DNA of 64,000 bases from Syntrophales bacterium (GTDB taxonomy: Bacteria; Desulfobacterota; Syntrophia; Syntrophales; PHBD01), in contig DAOSEM010000001.1 of NCBI GenBank assembly GCA_035363115.1, positions 1 through 64,000 of the forward strand, written 5' to 3'. Below the pieces are notes generated by a model that did not search any database, had not been told where the DNA came from, and saw nothing but the letters and a program-made list of their open reading frames with translations. Positions 32,744-41,482 of this stretch are shown piece after piece; the first letter of the stretch is position 1; every line of letters begins with the position of its first letter. The position numbers were made by a program, and so were the translations under genes.

Positions 32744-33338
32744 TGGTCGAAAACCGGATGGCCCCCGCCTCGCGGAGGACGTCGATAACTTCGCAGAGGG
32801 GGAGGCCCATGACGTTCGTGTAAGATCCCCTGATTTCCTGGATGAAGAAGGCTCCCATTCCCTGGACGGCATACCCCCCCGCCTTGTCGTAAGGCTCGTC
32901 CGAAAGAACGTACCAGTTCATCTCCTCGTCTGAAAGGTCCTTGAACAGAACGGCTGAGGAGATCGCCCGGGAGATCGCGCGGTTTCCGCCCCCGGACAGG
33001 ACGGAAAAGCCCGTGTAGACCGTGTGTTCCCGGCCGCTGAGCGTCCGGAGCATGGCCTTTGCCTCCTCACGATCGGCGGGTTTTCCCAGCACCCGTCCGT
33101 CGATGACGACGATCGTGTCGGCGCCCAGCACCCAGGCGTCCGGATTCCGCCGGGCAAGGGCACCTGCCTTGGCCGCCGAGAGCCGGAGCACATGCCCCTC
33201 CGGGGATTCCTCGGGTCTCCCTTCCTCCTCCACGCCGCTGGGGAGCACCTGGAACGCCAGGCCGACCCTCTTGAGCAACTCGATCCGCCGCGGTGATGCG
33301 GATGCCAGGATCAGTTTGTTTTCTTGAATGATTCCCAT
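32721..33338 (-). CDS. maf: Maf family nucleotide pyrophosphatase
   Basis: The protein has 205 residues from the ATG at 33338. The N-terminal motif LILASASPRRIELLKRVG, the ESPEGHVLRLSAAKA helix and the LGADTIVVIDGRVLGKP catalytic segment (with the Asp-Thr pair) are characteristic. Maf proteins hydrolyse dTTP, UTP or modified pyrimidine nucleotides, protecting against incorporation. The YAVQGMGAFFIQEIRGSYTN motif fits the YhdE-like dTTP/UTP pyrophosphatase clade. It is the first gene of the maf-yggS-HD-yjbQ run. The ribosome site is weak. Confidence 0.94.
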   Translation of the reverse strand: MGIIQENKLILASASPRRIELLKRVGLAFQVLPSGVEEEGRPEESPEGHVLRLSAAKAGALARRNPDAWVLGADTIVVIDGRVLGKPADREEAKAMLRTLSGREHTVYTGFSVLSGGGNRAISRAISSAVLFKDLSDEEMNWYVLSDEPYDKAGGYAVQGMGAFFIQEIRGSYTNVMGLPLCEVIDVLREAGAIRFSTNGNDPIG

Positions 33339-33441
33339 CTGTTCGAACTCAACTTTCTTCAAGATGCATTGGCTTTGTAACACAGTTCGTCTCGCCTTGA
33401 CGACGGGATTTTGATATGGCTCGCGGGAGCGGGAGGTATGC

Positions 33442-33960
33442 ATGGGGGGACATTCGCTTACGTGGCGTCATGACGTGGAAGTCGCCGACCGGGTTCGGAT
33501 CCGGGAACTGGTTGTTTCCACGGGGGTGTTCTCAGAGGAAGAGGCCGATATTGCCGTGGAGCTGGTGGAGGAGCGCCTGGCCCGGGGCGAGGCCGGCGGC
33601 TACGAGTTTCTTCTGGTCGAAGTGGAGGGGTGTCTGGCCGGGTACACCTGCTTCGGCCGGATCCCCGGGACCGTCTCCAGCTTCGACCTGTACTGGATTG
33701 TCGTGGCCCCGGAATGGCAGCGCACCGGGATCGGAGTCTTGCTGCTCGCTGAAACGGAGAGCAGCTGCGTTGCATCCGGGGCTTCCCGGATGTATGCGGA
33801 CACCTCTTCCCTTTTACGCTACGAGGCCGCCCGCCGCTTCTACGAGGCGAACGGCTACCGCCGCGAAGCCTTCCTTCCCGATTTTTACCGGCCCGGCGAT
33901 GGCAAGGTGATTTATGCCAAGGTCCTGCCGGGGGAATGCAGATGTGGAAAAAGTTCCTGA
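33442..33960 (+). CDS. GNAT family N-acetyltransferase
   Basis: This 172-residue protein carries the GNAT fold. The acceptor-side strands precede LYWIVVAPEWQRTGIGVLLL, which contains the acetyl-CoA pyrophosphate loop (Q/R-x-x-G-x-G/A). The C-terminal RRFYEANGYRREAFLPDFY is the usual last motif. The start at 33442 has GGAGG upstream. The substrate cannot be inferred. It is divergent from maf (103-nt gap) and convergent with the AI-2E-type permease gene. Confidence 0.9.
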   Translation: MGGHSLTWRHDVEVADRVRIRELVVSTGVFSEEEADIAVELVEERLARGEAGGYEFLLVEVEGCLAGYTCFGRIPGTVSSFDLYWIVVAPEWQRTGIGVLLLAETESSCVASGASRMYADTSSLLRYEAARRFYEANGYRREAFLPDFYRPGDGKVIYAKVLPGECRCGKSS

Positions 33961-33991
33961 ACTGCCGGAGGGAGGGGATTTCCCCCGCTGC

Positions 33992-35044
33992 TCAGGGGTT
34001 TTCCGGCGGGCGGAGAGAGCCTTCGTACATATCCAGGATGGACAGGAGGAGCGAAGCCACAATCGGCCCGATGACGAAGCCCGAGATGCCGAACAGGGCG
34101 ATCCCTCCCAGGGTGGACAGGAAGATGAGGAGCGGGTGCATCTGCACATCCCGTCCCAGGAGAACGGGCCGGAAGAGATTGTCCACCATGCTGATGACCA
34201 GCGCGCCCGTAAGAAGAACGACAATCCCTTCCCACATGTGTCCCGTCACCAGGAGAATCAGCCCGGCGGGTGCCCAGACGATGGAGCATCCGACACCCGG
34301 GATGATCGAGGTCAGGACCATGACGACCCCCCAGGTGAGAGCGCCATTGATTCCCACCAGGTAGAACAGAATCCCCCCGAGTAACCCCTGAATGCCGCCG
34401 ATGATCAGGGTGACCTTCAGCGTCGCCCGGGCGGTGATGACGAACCGGTCGTACAGGACGGACTCCCTGTCCTTGCCGAGGGCGAAGAGGACCTTGCCCC
34501 TCTGGAGCATCCGGTCCCCGTCGCGGATGAAGAAAAACAGGGCATAGAGCATCACGGCAAATTTCACGAGGAACATCAGGGTGTTCTGCGTGAGGCCCGT
34601 GAGGGTTTTGACGATGGCGTTCGCCAGGTTTTTGACCACCTCGGTGAAGCGTTCGATCATGGTGTCGCTGTTCAGGTGGAGCCGGGCCGTCGTGGGGTGG
34701 GCGGCCAGGCGGTCCGCCCACTCGCGGACCTTGTTTTCCAGGTTTGTGATGTCCGAATCGATGGAAGTGTAGATCTCGATGGACTCGTTCACCAGCAGGG
34801 TGGCGAGGATCCCCGCCGGGATGATGAGGATGATGAAGATCAGGACCAGTACGGCGGCGGCATGCAGGGAAGGCATGTTCCGCTTTTGCTGGAGCCTGCG
34901 ATAGAGGGGCTGGAACAGGCCGGCGATGACGACGGCCCAGAAGAGCGGGAAGAAAAAGGGCTTCAGGAGATAAAGGGACAGAACGGCAACCACGCCTGCC
35001 AGGGCGATGAAGAGGGTTCTGCGCGCCTTTACGGGATCCAGCAT
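33992..35044 (-). CDS. AI-2E transporter (PerM) family membrane protein
   Basis: The protein has 350 residues from the ATG at 35044, chosen because the extra upstream residues are polar and unrelated to the family. Eight hydrophobic segments are present. The central soluble loop (about 65-130) precedes the conserved second half, with GGIQGLLGGILFYLVGINGA, the SIIPGVG motif and the DNLFRPVLLGRDVQMHPLLI region. The family includes the putative autoinducer-2 exporter TqsA and sodium/proton antiporters, so a precise substrate is unknown. It ends 31 nt from the convergent GNAT gene. Confidence 0.9.
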   Translation of the reverse strand: MLDPVKARRTLFIALAGVVAVLSLYLLKPFFFPLFWAVVIAGLFQPLYRRLQQKRNMPSLHAAAVLVLIFIILIIPAGILATLLVNESIEIYTSIDSDITNLENKVREWADRLAAHPTTARLHLNSDTMIERFTEVVKNLANAIVKTLTGLTQNTLMFLVKFAVMLYALFFFIRDGDRMLQRGKVLFALGKDRESVLYDRFVITARATLKVTLIIGGIQGLLGGILFYLVGINGALTWGVVMVLTSIIPGVGCSIVWAPAGLILLVTGHMWEGIVVLLTGALVISMVDNLFRPVLLGRDVQMHPLLIFLSTLGGIALFGISGFVIGPIVASLLLSILDMYEGSLRPPENP

Positions 35045-35213
35045 ACCGGCCTGCCGCCTTCGTTGCGATCTGCTGAAATGCATCCCTTCCGGGGATAGGC
35101 TGAATGTGCTCCGGGAGCGCGCTTCCACGCTCCCGGGGAATGAGTAAACGAATAATGGATTTCCCCGGCTCCGTCAACCGGGAACCATGAGACAGGAGGA
35201 GGCGGAAGGGAAA

Positions 35214-36875
35214 TCAGTCCCTGAAAATCGCGCCGGTGCTGGCGGAGGTGACCTGGCGGGCGTATCGGGCCAGGTATCCGCTGGTTACCCGTGGCCGGAA
35301 GGGCTTCAGGGCCTTGCGGCGCTTTTCCAGCTCCTGCTTTCCGACCTTCAGGGTGATCGTTTTCTTCGGGATGTCGATGGCGATGCGGTCGCCTTCCCGG
35401 ACGAGGGCGAGGGGGCCGCCCTCGGCCGCCTCCGGCGAGATGTGCCCGATGGCGGCGCCCCGGGTCCCGCCGCTGAAGCGGCCGTCCGTGAGAAGGGCTA
35501 CGGACTTGTCCAGACCCATCCCGGCGATGGCGGAAGTGGGGCCCAGCATCTCCCGCATTCCCGGACCGCCCCGGGGACCCTCGTACCGGATCACGACGAT
35601 GTCCCCCGCCTTGATCTTTCCCCCCAGGATGGCCGTGATGGCCTCGTCCTCGCTGTCGAAGACCCTCGCGGTTCCCTCGTTGACCAGCATGTCCTCCGCT
35701 ACGGCGGACTGCTTCACCACCGCCCCGTCGGGAGCCAGGTTGCCCCTGAGGACGGCCAGGCCGCCTTCCGGAAAATAGGGATTCTCCAAGGGGCGGATCA
35801 CCTCGCGGTCGAGAATCCGCGCCGTTTTCAGGTTGTCGCCCACCTTTTTGCCGGTCACCGTCATGGCGTCCCTCTCGACGACGCCCAGTTCGCTGACGGC
35901 CAGGAGGACTGCCTGGATTCCCCCGGCCCTGTGAAGGTCCTCGATATGATGGACGCCGGCGGGGCTCAGTTTGCAGAGGTTCGGTGTCCGAGCGCTGATC
36001 TCGTTGAACAGGTCCAGGTCGAGCCGGATTCCCGCCTCATGGGCGACGGCAGGGATGTGCAGGACCGTGTTGGTCGAGCAGCCCAGGGCCATGTCCACGG
36101 CAATGGCGTTCCGGAAGGCCTTCAGGGTGGCCACGTCGCGGGGCCGGATCTCCTTCCGGACCAGCTCCATGACCTTCATTCCGGCCTCCTTGGCCAGCCG
36201 CCGCCGGGCCGCCTCCACGGCCGGAATGGTCCCGTTGCCGGGAAGCCCGAGGCCCAGCGCCTCGGTGACGCAGTTCATCGAGTTGGCCGTGTACATCCCC
36301 GAGCAGGAGCCGCACCCGGGGCAGGCGCAGTCCTCCAGGGCCTTGAGTGTCTTCTGGGTCATCCGGCCGGCCTTGACGGCCCCGACGCCCTCGAAGACGG
36401 TGATCAGGTCCGCCGCCTTGTCTCCCAGCCGGCCCGCCAGCATGGGGCCGCCGCTGACGAAGAGGGCGGGAATGTTCAGTCGCAACGCCGCCATGAGCAT
36501 CCCCGGAATGATCTTGTCGCAGTTGGGGACGAGAACCAGGCCGTCGAAGGGATGGGCCATGGCCATGACCTCGACGGAGTCGGCGATGAGCTCCCGGCTG
36601 GCCAGGGAATATTTCATGCCCGTGTGGCCCATGGCGATGCCGTCACAGACGCCGATGGCGGGGAATTCGACAGGGGTGCCCCCGGCCAGGCGGATACCCG
36701 CCTTGACATCCTCGGTGATCATCCGGAGGTGCACATGGCCCGGGATGATTTCGTTGAAGGAATTCACCACGCCGATGAGCGGGCGGGAGATCTCCTCGTC
36801 GGTGTAGCCCATGGCCTTGAACAGGGACCGGTGGGGGGCCCGCTCCAGGCCCTTCTTCATCAGATCGCTCCGCAT
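35214..36875 (-). CDS. ilvD: Dihydroxy-acid dehydratase
   Basis: The protein has 553 residues from the ATG at 36875, which follows a GGGGGAAAG site; the family length is about 555. The Fe-S and metal-binding signatures are complete: VPNCDKIIPGML with one cluster cysteine, CACPGCGSCSGMYTANSMNC, and the C-terminal TDGRFSGGTRGAAIGHISPEA. It dehydrates dihydroxy-isovalerate and dihydroxy-methylvalerate to the 2-keto acids of valine and isoleucine. It is the last gene of the ilvBNCD run, separated from ilvC by 105 nt containing a strong hairpin. Confidence 0.97.
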   Translation of the reverse strand: MRSDLMKKGLERAPHRSLFKAMGYTDEEISRPLIGVVNSFNEIIPGHVHLRMITEDVKAGIRLAGGTPVEFPAIGVCDGIAMGHTGMKYSLASRELIADSVEVMAMAHPFDGLVLVPNCDKIIPGMLMAALRLNIPALFVSGGPMLAGRLGDKAADLITVFEGVGAVKAGRMTQKTLKALEDCACPGCGSCSGMYTANSMNCVTEALGLGLPGNGTIPAVEAARRRLAKEAGMKVMELVRKEIRPRDVATLKAFRNAIAVDMALGCSTNTVLHIPAVAHEAGIRLDLDLFNEISARTPNLCKLSPAGVHHIEDLHRAGGIQAVLLAVSELGVVERDAMTVTGKKVGDNLKTARILDREVIRPLENPYFPEGGLAVLRGNLAPDGAVVKQSAVAEDMLVNEGTARVFDSEDEAITAILGGKIKAGDIVVIRYEGPRGGPGMREMLGPTSAIAGMGLDKSVALLTDGRFSGGTRGAAIGHISPEAAEGGPLALVREGDRIAIDIPKKTITLKVGKQELEKRRKALKPFRPRVTSGYLARYARQVTSASTGAIFRD

Positions 36876-36921
36876 CGTTTCTTTCCCCCTTGTTCGATGG
36901 CATGCAGCGGCATGAGGCGGG

Positions 36922-36951
36922 CCCTCCCCGGCCTTCCGGGGCCGGGGAGGG
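36922..36951 (-). terminator. Strong GC hairpin between ilvC and ilvD
   Basis: A 12-bp perfect stem (36922-36933 with 36940-36951) and a 6-nt loop sit between the ilvC stop and the ilvD start. No T tract follows, so it may lower expression of ilvD or stabilise the upstream mRNA rather than terminate fully. Confidence 0.55.
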
Positions 36952-36980
36952 ACGGTGAATGGCAAGTCGGCCGCAGCCGC

Positions 36981-38033
36981 TTATTTTTTGCGGTTTTCCG
37001 GGCGCAGGGACCGCACCGCCGAGCCGGCGCGCCACATCTCCGAATCGCGCATTGTGGCCAGCTCCTTGTTCAGCTTCTGGCGATAGTCCGGGGCGCTGTT
37101 GGCATCCAGGACGATCTGGGTCTCCTCGCCGTTGATGACGCGCGCGTAGAGCTCGTCGAAAACGGGGGCGACGGCATCGCGGAAGCGTCCCTTCCAGTCG
37201 AGGGCGCCCCGTTGGGCGGTGGTGCTGCAGTTCGCGTACATCCAGTCCATGCCGTTGTCCGCCACCAGGCGGATGAGGCTCTGGGTGAGCTCCTCGACGG
37301 TTTCGTTGAAGGCCTCGCTCGGGCTGTGGCCGTGCTTCCGGAGAACGTTGTACTGGGCCTCCATGATCCCCGCCAGGGCGCCCATGAGAACCCCCCGCTC
37401 GCCGGTGAGGTCGCTGTAGACTTCATTGGCAAAAGTCGTGGGGAAAAGGTAGCCGGACCCGATGGCGACCCCGAGGGCCAGCGTGCGCTCCAGCGCCCGG
37501 CCGGTATAATCCTGGAAGATGGCATAGCTGGAATTGATGCCGCTCCCGGCCAGGAAGTTGGTCCGGACGGTCCGGCCCGACCCCTTGGGGGCCACCAGGA
37601 TCACGTCCACGTCGGGCGGCGGGATGACGCCCGTCCGCTCCTTGTAGACGATGGAAAAGCCGTGGGAGAAGTACAGGGCGTCGCCTTTGTTCAGGCAGGC
37701 CTTGATGGCGGGCCACATGGTCTTCTGTCCCGCGTCGGACAGGAGGTACTGGATGACCGTTCCCCGCCGGGCCGCCTCCTCCGGCGAAAACAGGGTCTCG
37801 CCGGGAACGAAACCGTCCGCGAGGGCCTTTTCCCAGGAAGCGCCCCCTTCCCGCTGGCCCACGATGACCCGGATTCCATTATCCCTCATGTTCAAGGCCT
37901 GTCCCGGTCCCTGGACCCCGTAGCCTACGACGGCGACGGTCTCGTCTTTCAGAACCTGCCGGGCTTTCTCCAGCGGAAACTCCTCCGCTGTGACCACCTC
38001 TTCCAGGACGCCGCCGAAGTCAATCTTTGCCAT
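36981..38033 (-). CDS. ilvC: Ketol-acid reductoisomerase
   Basis: This 350-residue class I enzyme has the N-terminal Rossmann motif VAVVGYGVQGPGQALNMRDN and the cofactor loop VGQREGGASW. The C-terminal knotted domain has metal ligands in GERGVLMGALAGIMEAQYN. It isomerises and reduces acetolactate and acetohydroxybutyrate with NAD(P)H and Mg. The QREGGAS loop lacks the usual basic residues after the first Arg, so cofactor preference should not be assumed. It lies 66 nt downstream of ilvN. Confidence 0.97.
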   Translation of the reverse strand: MAKIDFGGVLEEVVTAEEFPLEKARQVLKDETVAVVGYGVQGPGQALNMRDNGIRVIVGQREGGASWEKALADGFVPGETLFSPEEAARRGTVIQYLLSDAGQKTMWPAIKACLNKGDALYFSHGFSIVYKERTGVIPPPDVDVILVAPKGSGRTVRTNFLAGSGINSSYAIFQDYTGRALERTLALGVAIGSGYLFPTTFANEVYSDLTGERGVLMGALAGIMEAQYNVLRKHGHSPSEAFNETVEELTQSLIRLVADNGMDWMYANCSTTAQRGALDWKGRFRDAVAPVFDELYARVINGEETQIVLDANSAPDYRQKLNKELATMRDSEMWRAGSAVRSLRPENRKK

Positions 38034-38099
38034 GGAACTCCTCCTGTTTCTCTCGAATATTCGAATGGGCCGTTTCCGCCCGCCCGGGCGGTTCCGGAC

Positions 38100-38591
38100 T
38101 CATTCGGGTTTGAATTTTTCCAGTGCCACCATTCCCGATCGGGAAAAATCCTCGAGCCCGAGGGGATCGAGAAGCTGGATCGCCCGGTCGATGCTGTCCT
38201 TCCGGCCCGATACCTCGATGACGCAGTACTTGTCGTCCATGCAGACCACCTTCCAGTTGTACAGGTCGACCGCGGCCATGATCTGGACACGGGTCTCGTC
38301 GCTCCATCGCATGCGGAACAGGACGAGCTCCCGCCGGGAGGCCATCCTTCCCGTGAGGTCGTCTACGGATAGCACGTCCACGAGGCGGTTCAGCTGCTTC
38401 TTCAGCTTTTCCATGGTGGACGCCGATCCCTTGGTGGTGATGATGATCTTCGTCGTCTCTGGCGTCTTGGTGATGTTGGCCGTGATGCTCTCAATGTTGA
38501 ATCCTCCCCCGCTGAAGGTGCCGGCGATGCGCGCCAGGACATCGGGACGGTTGCGTACGAGGAGGGCGATGGTGTTTTCCTTTGCTTTCAT
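38100..38591 (-). CDS. ilvN: Acetolactate synthase small (regulatory) subunit
   Basis: This 163-residue protein has an N-terminal ACT domain (about 4-80, IALLVRNRPDVLARIAGTFS with the GGFNIESI loop). This domain binds valine, leucine or isoleucine for feedback inhibition. A C-terminal ferredoxin-like domain follows (about 85-160). It binds the large subunit and raises its activity. It sits 100 nt downstream of ilvB, so expression follows the isoleucine-rich leader described at 40554-40625. Confidence 0.96.
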   Translation of the reverse strand: MKAKENTIALLVRNRPDVLARIAGTFSGGGFNIESITANITKTPETTKIIITTKGSASTMEKLKKQLNRLVDVLSVDDLTGRMASRRELVLFRMRWSDETRVQIMAAVDLYNWKVVCMDDKYCVIEVSGRKDSIDRAIQLLDPLGLEDFSRSGMVALEKFKPE

Positions 38592-38691
38592 TGTCTCTTG
38601 AACCTTTCTCGAAATGGATCCCGGACAGCACCGGCGGAAGGCCCGTCTGCTCCTTCCCTGTCTGTCCCCGGCGGTTGTCCGGGACCGCTTG

Positions 38692-40434
38692 TCAGTTGAA
38701 GCTGCGCGTCCCGGGATCCTCCCCGCCGTTGGTCGGGGCAGCGGGAAGCTCTACGCCCAGTTCCATGTCCGCGATGGAGGCCCCGGGGCGGACCATGGGG
38801 TAAACACACTCCTCTTTTTCCACCCGGATGTCCATGACCACGACCCCCGGGGTTTCCAGCCCCTTCTTCAGGACGGCTTCCAACTCCTCCGGGCGGCTGG
38901 CCCGCAGGCCCGTGGCCCCGTAGGCCTCGGCGATCTTCACGAAGTCGGGGGCGTAGGTCATGTCGGTGTGGGAGTAGCGCCGCCCGTAGAACATCTGCTG
39001 CCACTGGCGGACCATTCCCAGGTACTGGTTGTTCAGGATCACGATTTTGACCGGGATGTTGTACTGCACCGCCGTGGCCAGTTCCTGGATGTTCATCTGG
39101 ATGCTGCCGTCGCCGGCGATGTCTACCACTGTCTTGTCCGGCTTCGCCACCTGGGCGCCCATCGCGGCGGGGAAGCCGAACCCCATGGTTCCGAGGCCGC
39201 CGGAAGAGATGAAGGCCTGGGCATGGTCGTAGGTGTAGTACTGGGCCGCCCACATCTGGTTCTGGCCCACCTCGGTCGTGATGATCGCCTCCCCCCCGGT
39301 CAGCTCGTAGAGCTTCCGGATAACCTGCTGCGGCTTGATCCGGTCCGTTCCCTCGTCGAAGCGCAGAGGGACCCGCTTCTTCCAGGCGTCGATCTGTTCC
39401 AGCCACTCCCGGATCGGTTCCGACGGGACGGGTCCTCCGGCGGCGAGGGCCTCATTCAGCATGCCCAGCGCCGTCTTGGCGTCGCTGACGATGGAAAGGT
39501 GGGAGCGGACGATTCGGTCGATGGAGACGGGATCGATGTCGATATGGATGATCTTCGCGTTGGGGGCGAAGGTGTCCACCTTGGAGGTTACCCGGTCGTC
39601 GAAGCGCATCCCCACGGCGATCAGCAGGTCGCTGCCGGTGATGGCCATGTTGGCGTAGTACGTGCCGTGCATTCCGGGCATTCCCAGCCAGAGGGGATCC
39701 GAGCCCGGGTAGGCGCCGAGGCCCATCAGGGTGGAGGTGATGGGAAAGCCGGTCCGCCGGACGAACTCACGGAGCTCCTCCGAGGCCTTCCCCAGGAGCA
39801 CTCCTCCTCCGGAGACAATCACAGGTTTCCGGGCGGCCCGGATCATCTCCACGGCCTTCGCGATGTCCTCCTGCTGCGGCTTCTCCAGTCCGTTGAGCCT
39901 GTTGAAGTCGTCGCGGATGTCTTCTTCTTCGATGGTTGCCTGTGACACATCCCGGGGCAGGTCCACCAGCACAGGGCCGGGGCGCCCGGAGCGGGCGATG
40001 TGGAACGCTTCGTGGATGGTTGAAGCGAGGTCCTCGATCCGCCGGACCAGGAAGTTGTGCTTCGTGCAGGGCCGGGTGATCCCGGTGATGTCGACTTCCT
40101 GGAAGGCGTCGCTGCCGATCAGGCCCGTCGGCACCTGGCCCGTGAAGATGACCACGGGGATGGAGTCCATATAGGCGTTGGCAATGCCCGTCACCGTGTT
40201 CGTGGCGCCGGGGCCGGAGGTGACGAGGCAGACACCGACCTTGCCGGATGCCCGGGCGTACCCGTCGGCGGCGTGAATGGCGCCCTGTTCGTGCCGGACG
40301 AGGAGATGGCGGAAAATCTCCTTGTACAGCTCGTCGTAGATCGGAAGCACAACCCCGCCGGGATAGCCGAAGATGACGTCCACGTTTTCCCGGCGAAGCG
40401 TTCTCAGCAATACCTGGGATCCAGTCAGTTTCAC
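38692..40434 (-). CDS. ilvB: Acetolactate synthase large subunit
   Basis: The protein has 580 residues from a GTG at 40434, chosen because GCAGGAGG lies 6 nt upstream and the N-terminus VKLTGSQVLLRTLRRENVDV then matches the family. It is ThDP-dependent: FGYPGGVVLP, the activating Glu in RHEQGAIHAADGYARASG, and the ThDP motif GDGSIQMNIQELATA with downstream NNQYLGMVRQW. It condenses pyruvate to acetolactate or with 2-ketobutyrate to acetohydroxybutyrate. It is the first structural gene of ilvBNCD, preceded by a leader peptide and attenuator. Confidence 0.97.
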   Translation of the reverse strand: MKLTGSQVLLRTLRRENVDVIFGYPGGVVLPIYDELYKEIFRHLLVRHEQGAIHAADGYARASGKVGVCLVTSGPGATNTVTGIANAYMDSIPVVIFTGQVPTGLIGSDAFQEVDITGITRPCTKHNFLVRRIEDLASTIHEAFHIARSGRPGPVLVDLPRDVSQATIEEEDIRDDFNRLNGLEKPQQEDIAKAVEMIRAARKPVIVSGGGVLLGKASEELREFVRRTGFPITSTLMGLGAYPGSDPLWLGMPGMHGTYYANMAITGSDLLIAVGMRFDDRVTSKVDTFAPNAKIIHIDIDPVSIDRIVRSHLSIVSDAKTALGMLNEALAAGGPVPSEPIREWLEQIDAWKKRVPLRFDEGTDRIKPQQVIRKLYELTGGEAIITTEVGQNQMWAAQYYTYDHAQAFISSGGLGTMGFGFPAAMGAQVAKPDKTVVDIAGDGSIQMNIQELATAVQYNIPVKIVILNNQYLGMVRQWQQMFYGRRYSHTDMTYAPDFVKIAEAYGATGLRASRPEELEAVLKKGLETPGVVVMDIRVEKEECVYPMVRPGASIADMELGVELPAAPTNGGEDPGTRSFN

Positions 40435-40480
40435 AATGTTCCTCCTGCAAATTGACAAGTGCGTTGACCAGCGGATTCTG

Positions 40481-40518
40481 AAAACAAAAAAACCGTTACC
40501 CGGGAGCCGAGTAACGGT
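40481..40518 (-). terminator. Attenuator terminator of the ilv operon
   Basis: On the minus strand accgttac/gtaacggt (40511-40518 with 40492-40499) encloses a ctcggctcccgg loop and is followed by a T-rich tract of ten bases. It lies between the isoleucine-rich leader peptide and ilvB, the expected place for an attenuator. Confidence 0.9.
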
Positions 40519-40553
40519 CTGTTGCTGTTTGAAAGTTTCTTACAAGTGCACCA

Positions 40554-40625
40554 TTACCCGGCCCCCATATGAATGGGGATGATAATTATGCCGATGATGC
40601 CGATTACGTTTCTCCTCATGGTCAT
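40554..40625 (-). CDS. ilv operon leader peptide (isoleucine-rich)
   Basis: This 23-codon open frame starts at the ATG at 40625, with AAAAGG 6 nt upstream; an in-frame ATG at 40619 gives 21 codons. The encoded peptide reads MTMRRNVIGIIGIIIIPIHM and then GAG. It contains eight isoleucines, including a run of four, and one valine, but no leucine. Stalling of a ribosome at the Ile codons when Ile-tRNA is short would let the mRNA avoid the terminator at 40481-40518 and read into ilvB. A classical attenuation mechanism is therefore very likely, sensing isoleucine above all. Confidence 0.88.
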   Translation of the reverse strand: MTMRRNVIGIIGIIIIPIHMGAG

Positions 40626-40656
40626 TTCAAACCTTTTCCCTTGAAACGAAGGCCCC

Positions 40657-40684
40657 TCTTAACAGCGGAAAAATTCATTGTCAA
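40657..40684 (-). promoter_or_regulatory. Candidate promoter of the ilv operon
   Basis: On the minus strand, TTGACA (40679-40684) is followed after 16 nt by TTAAGA (40657-40662), a weak -10 box, 32 nt upstream of the leader-peptide start. The perfect -35 box supports it. Confidence 0.5.
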
Positions 40685-40702
40685 GCGTTTTTAGCCCGAT
40701 TT

Positions 40703-41482
40703 TCACCAGTAACGCCGGGTTTTCACGCCGTGCTCGCCGAGATAGGCCTTGATCCCGTCGATGGTGTACGTCCGGTAGTGGACCATGGAGGCGATCAGGG
40801 CTGCATCCGCCTTACCCGCCGTGAGCACGTCCACGAGATGCTGCGGTGTGCCTGCTCCGCCGGAGGCGATGACGGGGATGCCGACGCAGGTTGAGATCCG
40901 TTCCGTCAAGGTCAGTTCGTAGCCGTCCTGGGTCCCGTCGGCGTCGATGGAGTTCAGGCAGATCTCGCCGGCGCCCAGGCGCTCCGCCTCCCGGGCCCAC
41001 CAGAGCGCGTCGATGCCGGTGTACCGGCGGCCGCCGTGGATGACGATCTCATATCCCGACGGAGTCGCCTGCGACGGCTCCACGCGCTTCACGTCCATGC
41101 CCAGGACGATGCACTGGCTGCCGAAGGCCCGCGCCCCCTCCGTGATGAGGGACGGATTCTCCACCGCCGCGGAGTTGACGCTCACTTTTTCGGCTCCCGC
41201 CAGGATCACCTCCCGCATGTCCTCCAGGGTCCGGATGCCTCCACCCACGGAGAAGGGGATGAAGATCGTCTCGGCTACCCGGCGGACTACATCGATGAGG
41301 ATATTCCGGCCGTCGGAGGAGGCGGTGATGTCGTAGAACACGATCTCGTCCGCCCCCTGCTCGTAGTACTCCCTGGCCGCCTCCACGGGGTCCCCGATAT
41401 CCACGTTTCCTTCGAACTTGATTCCCTTGGTCAGCAGCCCGTTGCGGACATCGAGGCAGGGAATGATCCGTTTACTCAGCAT
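40703..41482 (-). CDS. hisF: Imidazole glycerol phosphate synthase, cyclase subunit
   Basis: The protein has 259 residues from the ATG at 41482, with GGAGGGGAAG upstream; the longer open frame is a shadow of hisH. The half-barrel repeats are visible, with catalytic Asp in IIPCLDVRNG (Asp11) and in GEICLNSIDADGTQDGY (Asp130 region), and phosphate loops SVGGGIRT and ASGGAG. It cyclises PRFAR with ammonia from HisH to imidazole glycerol phosphate and AICAR in histidine synthesis. It overlaps hisH by 11 nt. The rest of the his operon is not in this window. Confidence 0.97.
   Translation of the reverse strand: MLSKRIIPCLDVRNGLLTKGIKFEGNVDIGDPVEAAREYYEQGADEIVFYDITASSDGRNILIDVVRRVAETIFIPFSVGGGIRTLEDMREVILAGAEKVSVNSAAVENPSLITEGARAFGSQCIVLGMDVKRVEPSQATPSGYEIVIHGGRRYTGIDALWWAREAERLGAGEICLNSIDADGTQDGYELTLTERISTCVGIPVIASGGAGTPQHLVDVLTAGKADAALIASMVHYRTYTIDGIKAYLGEHGVKTRRYW

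Noticed and set aside
35187..38372. Very long open frame on the plus strand opposite ilvD and ilvC
   Set aside because: It is antisense to two well-conserved genes, has no similarity to any family, and arises because GC-rich codons leave the complementary frame free of stops.
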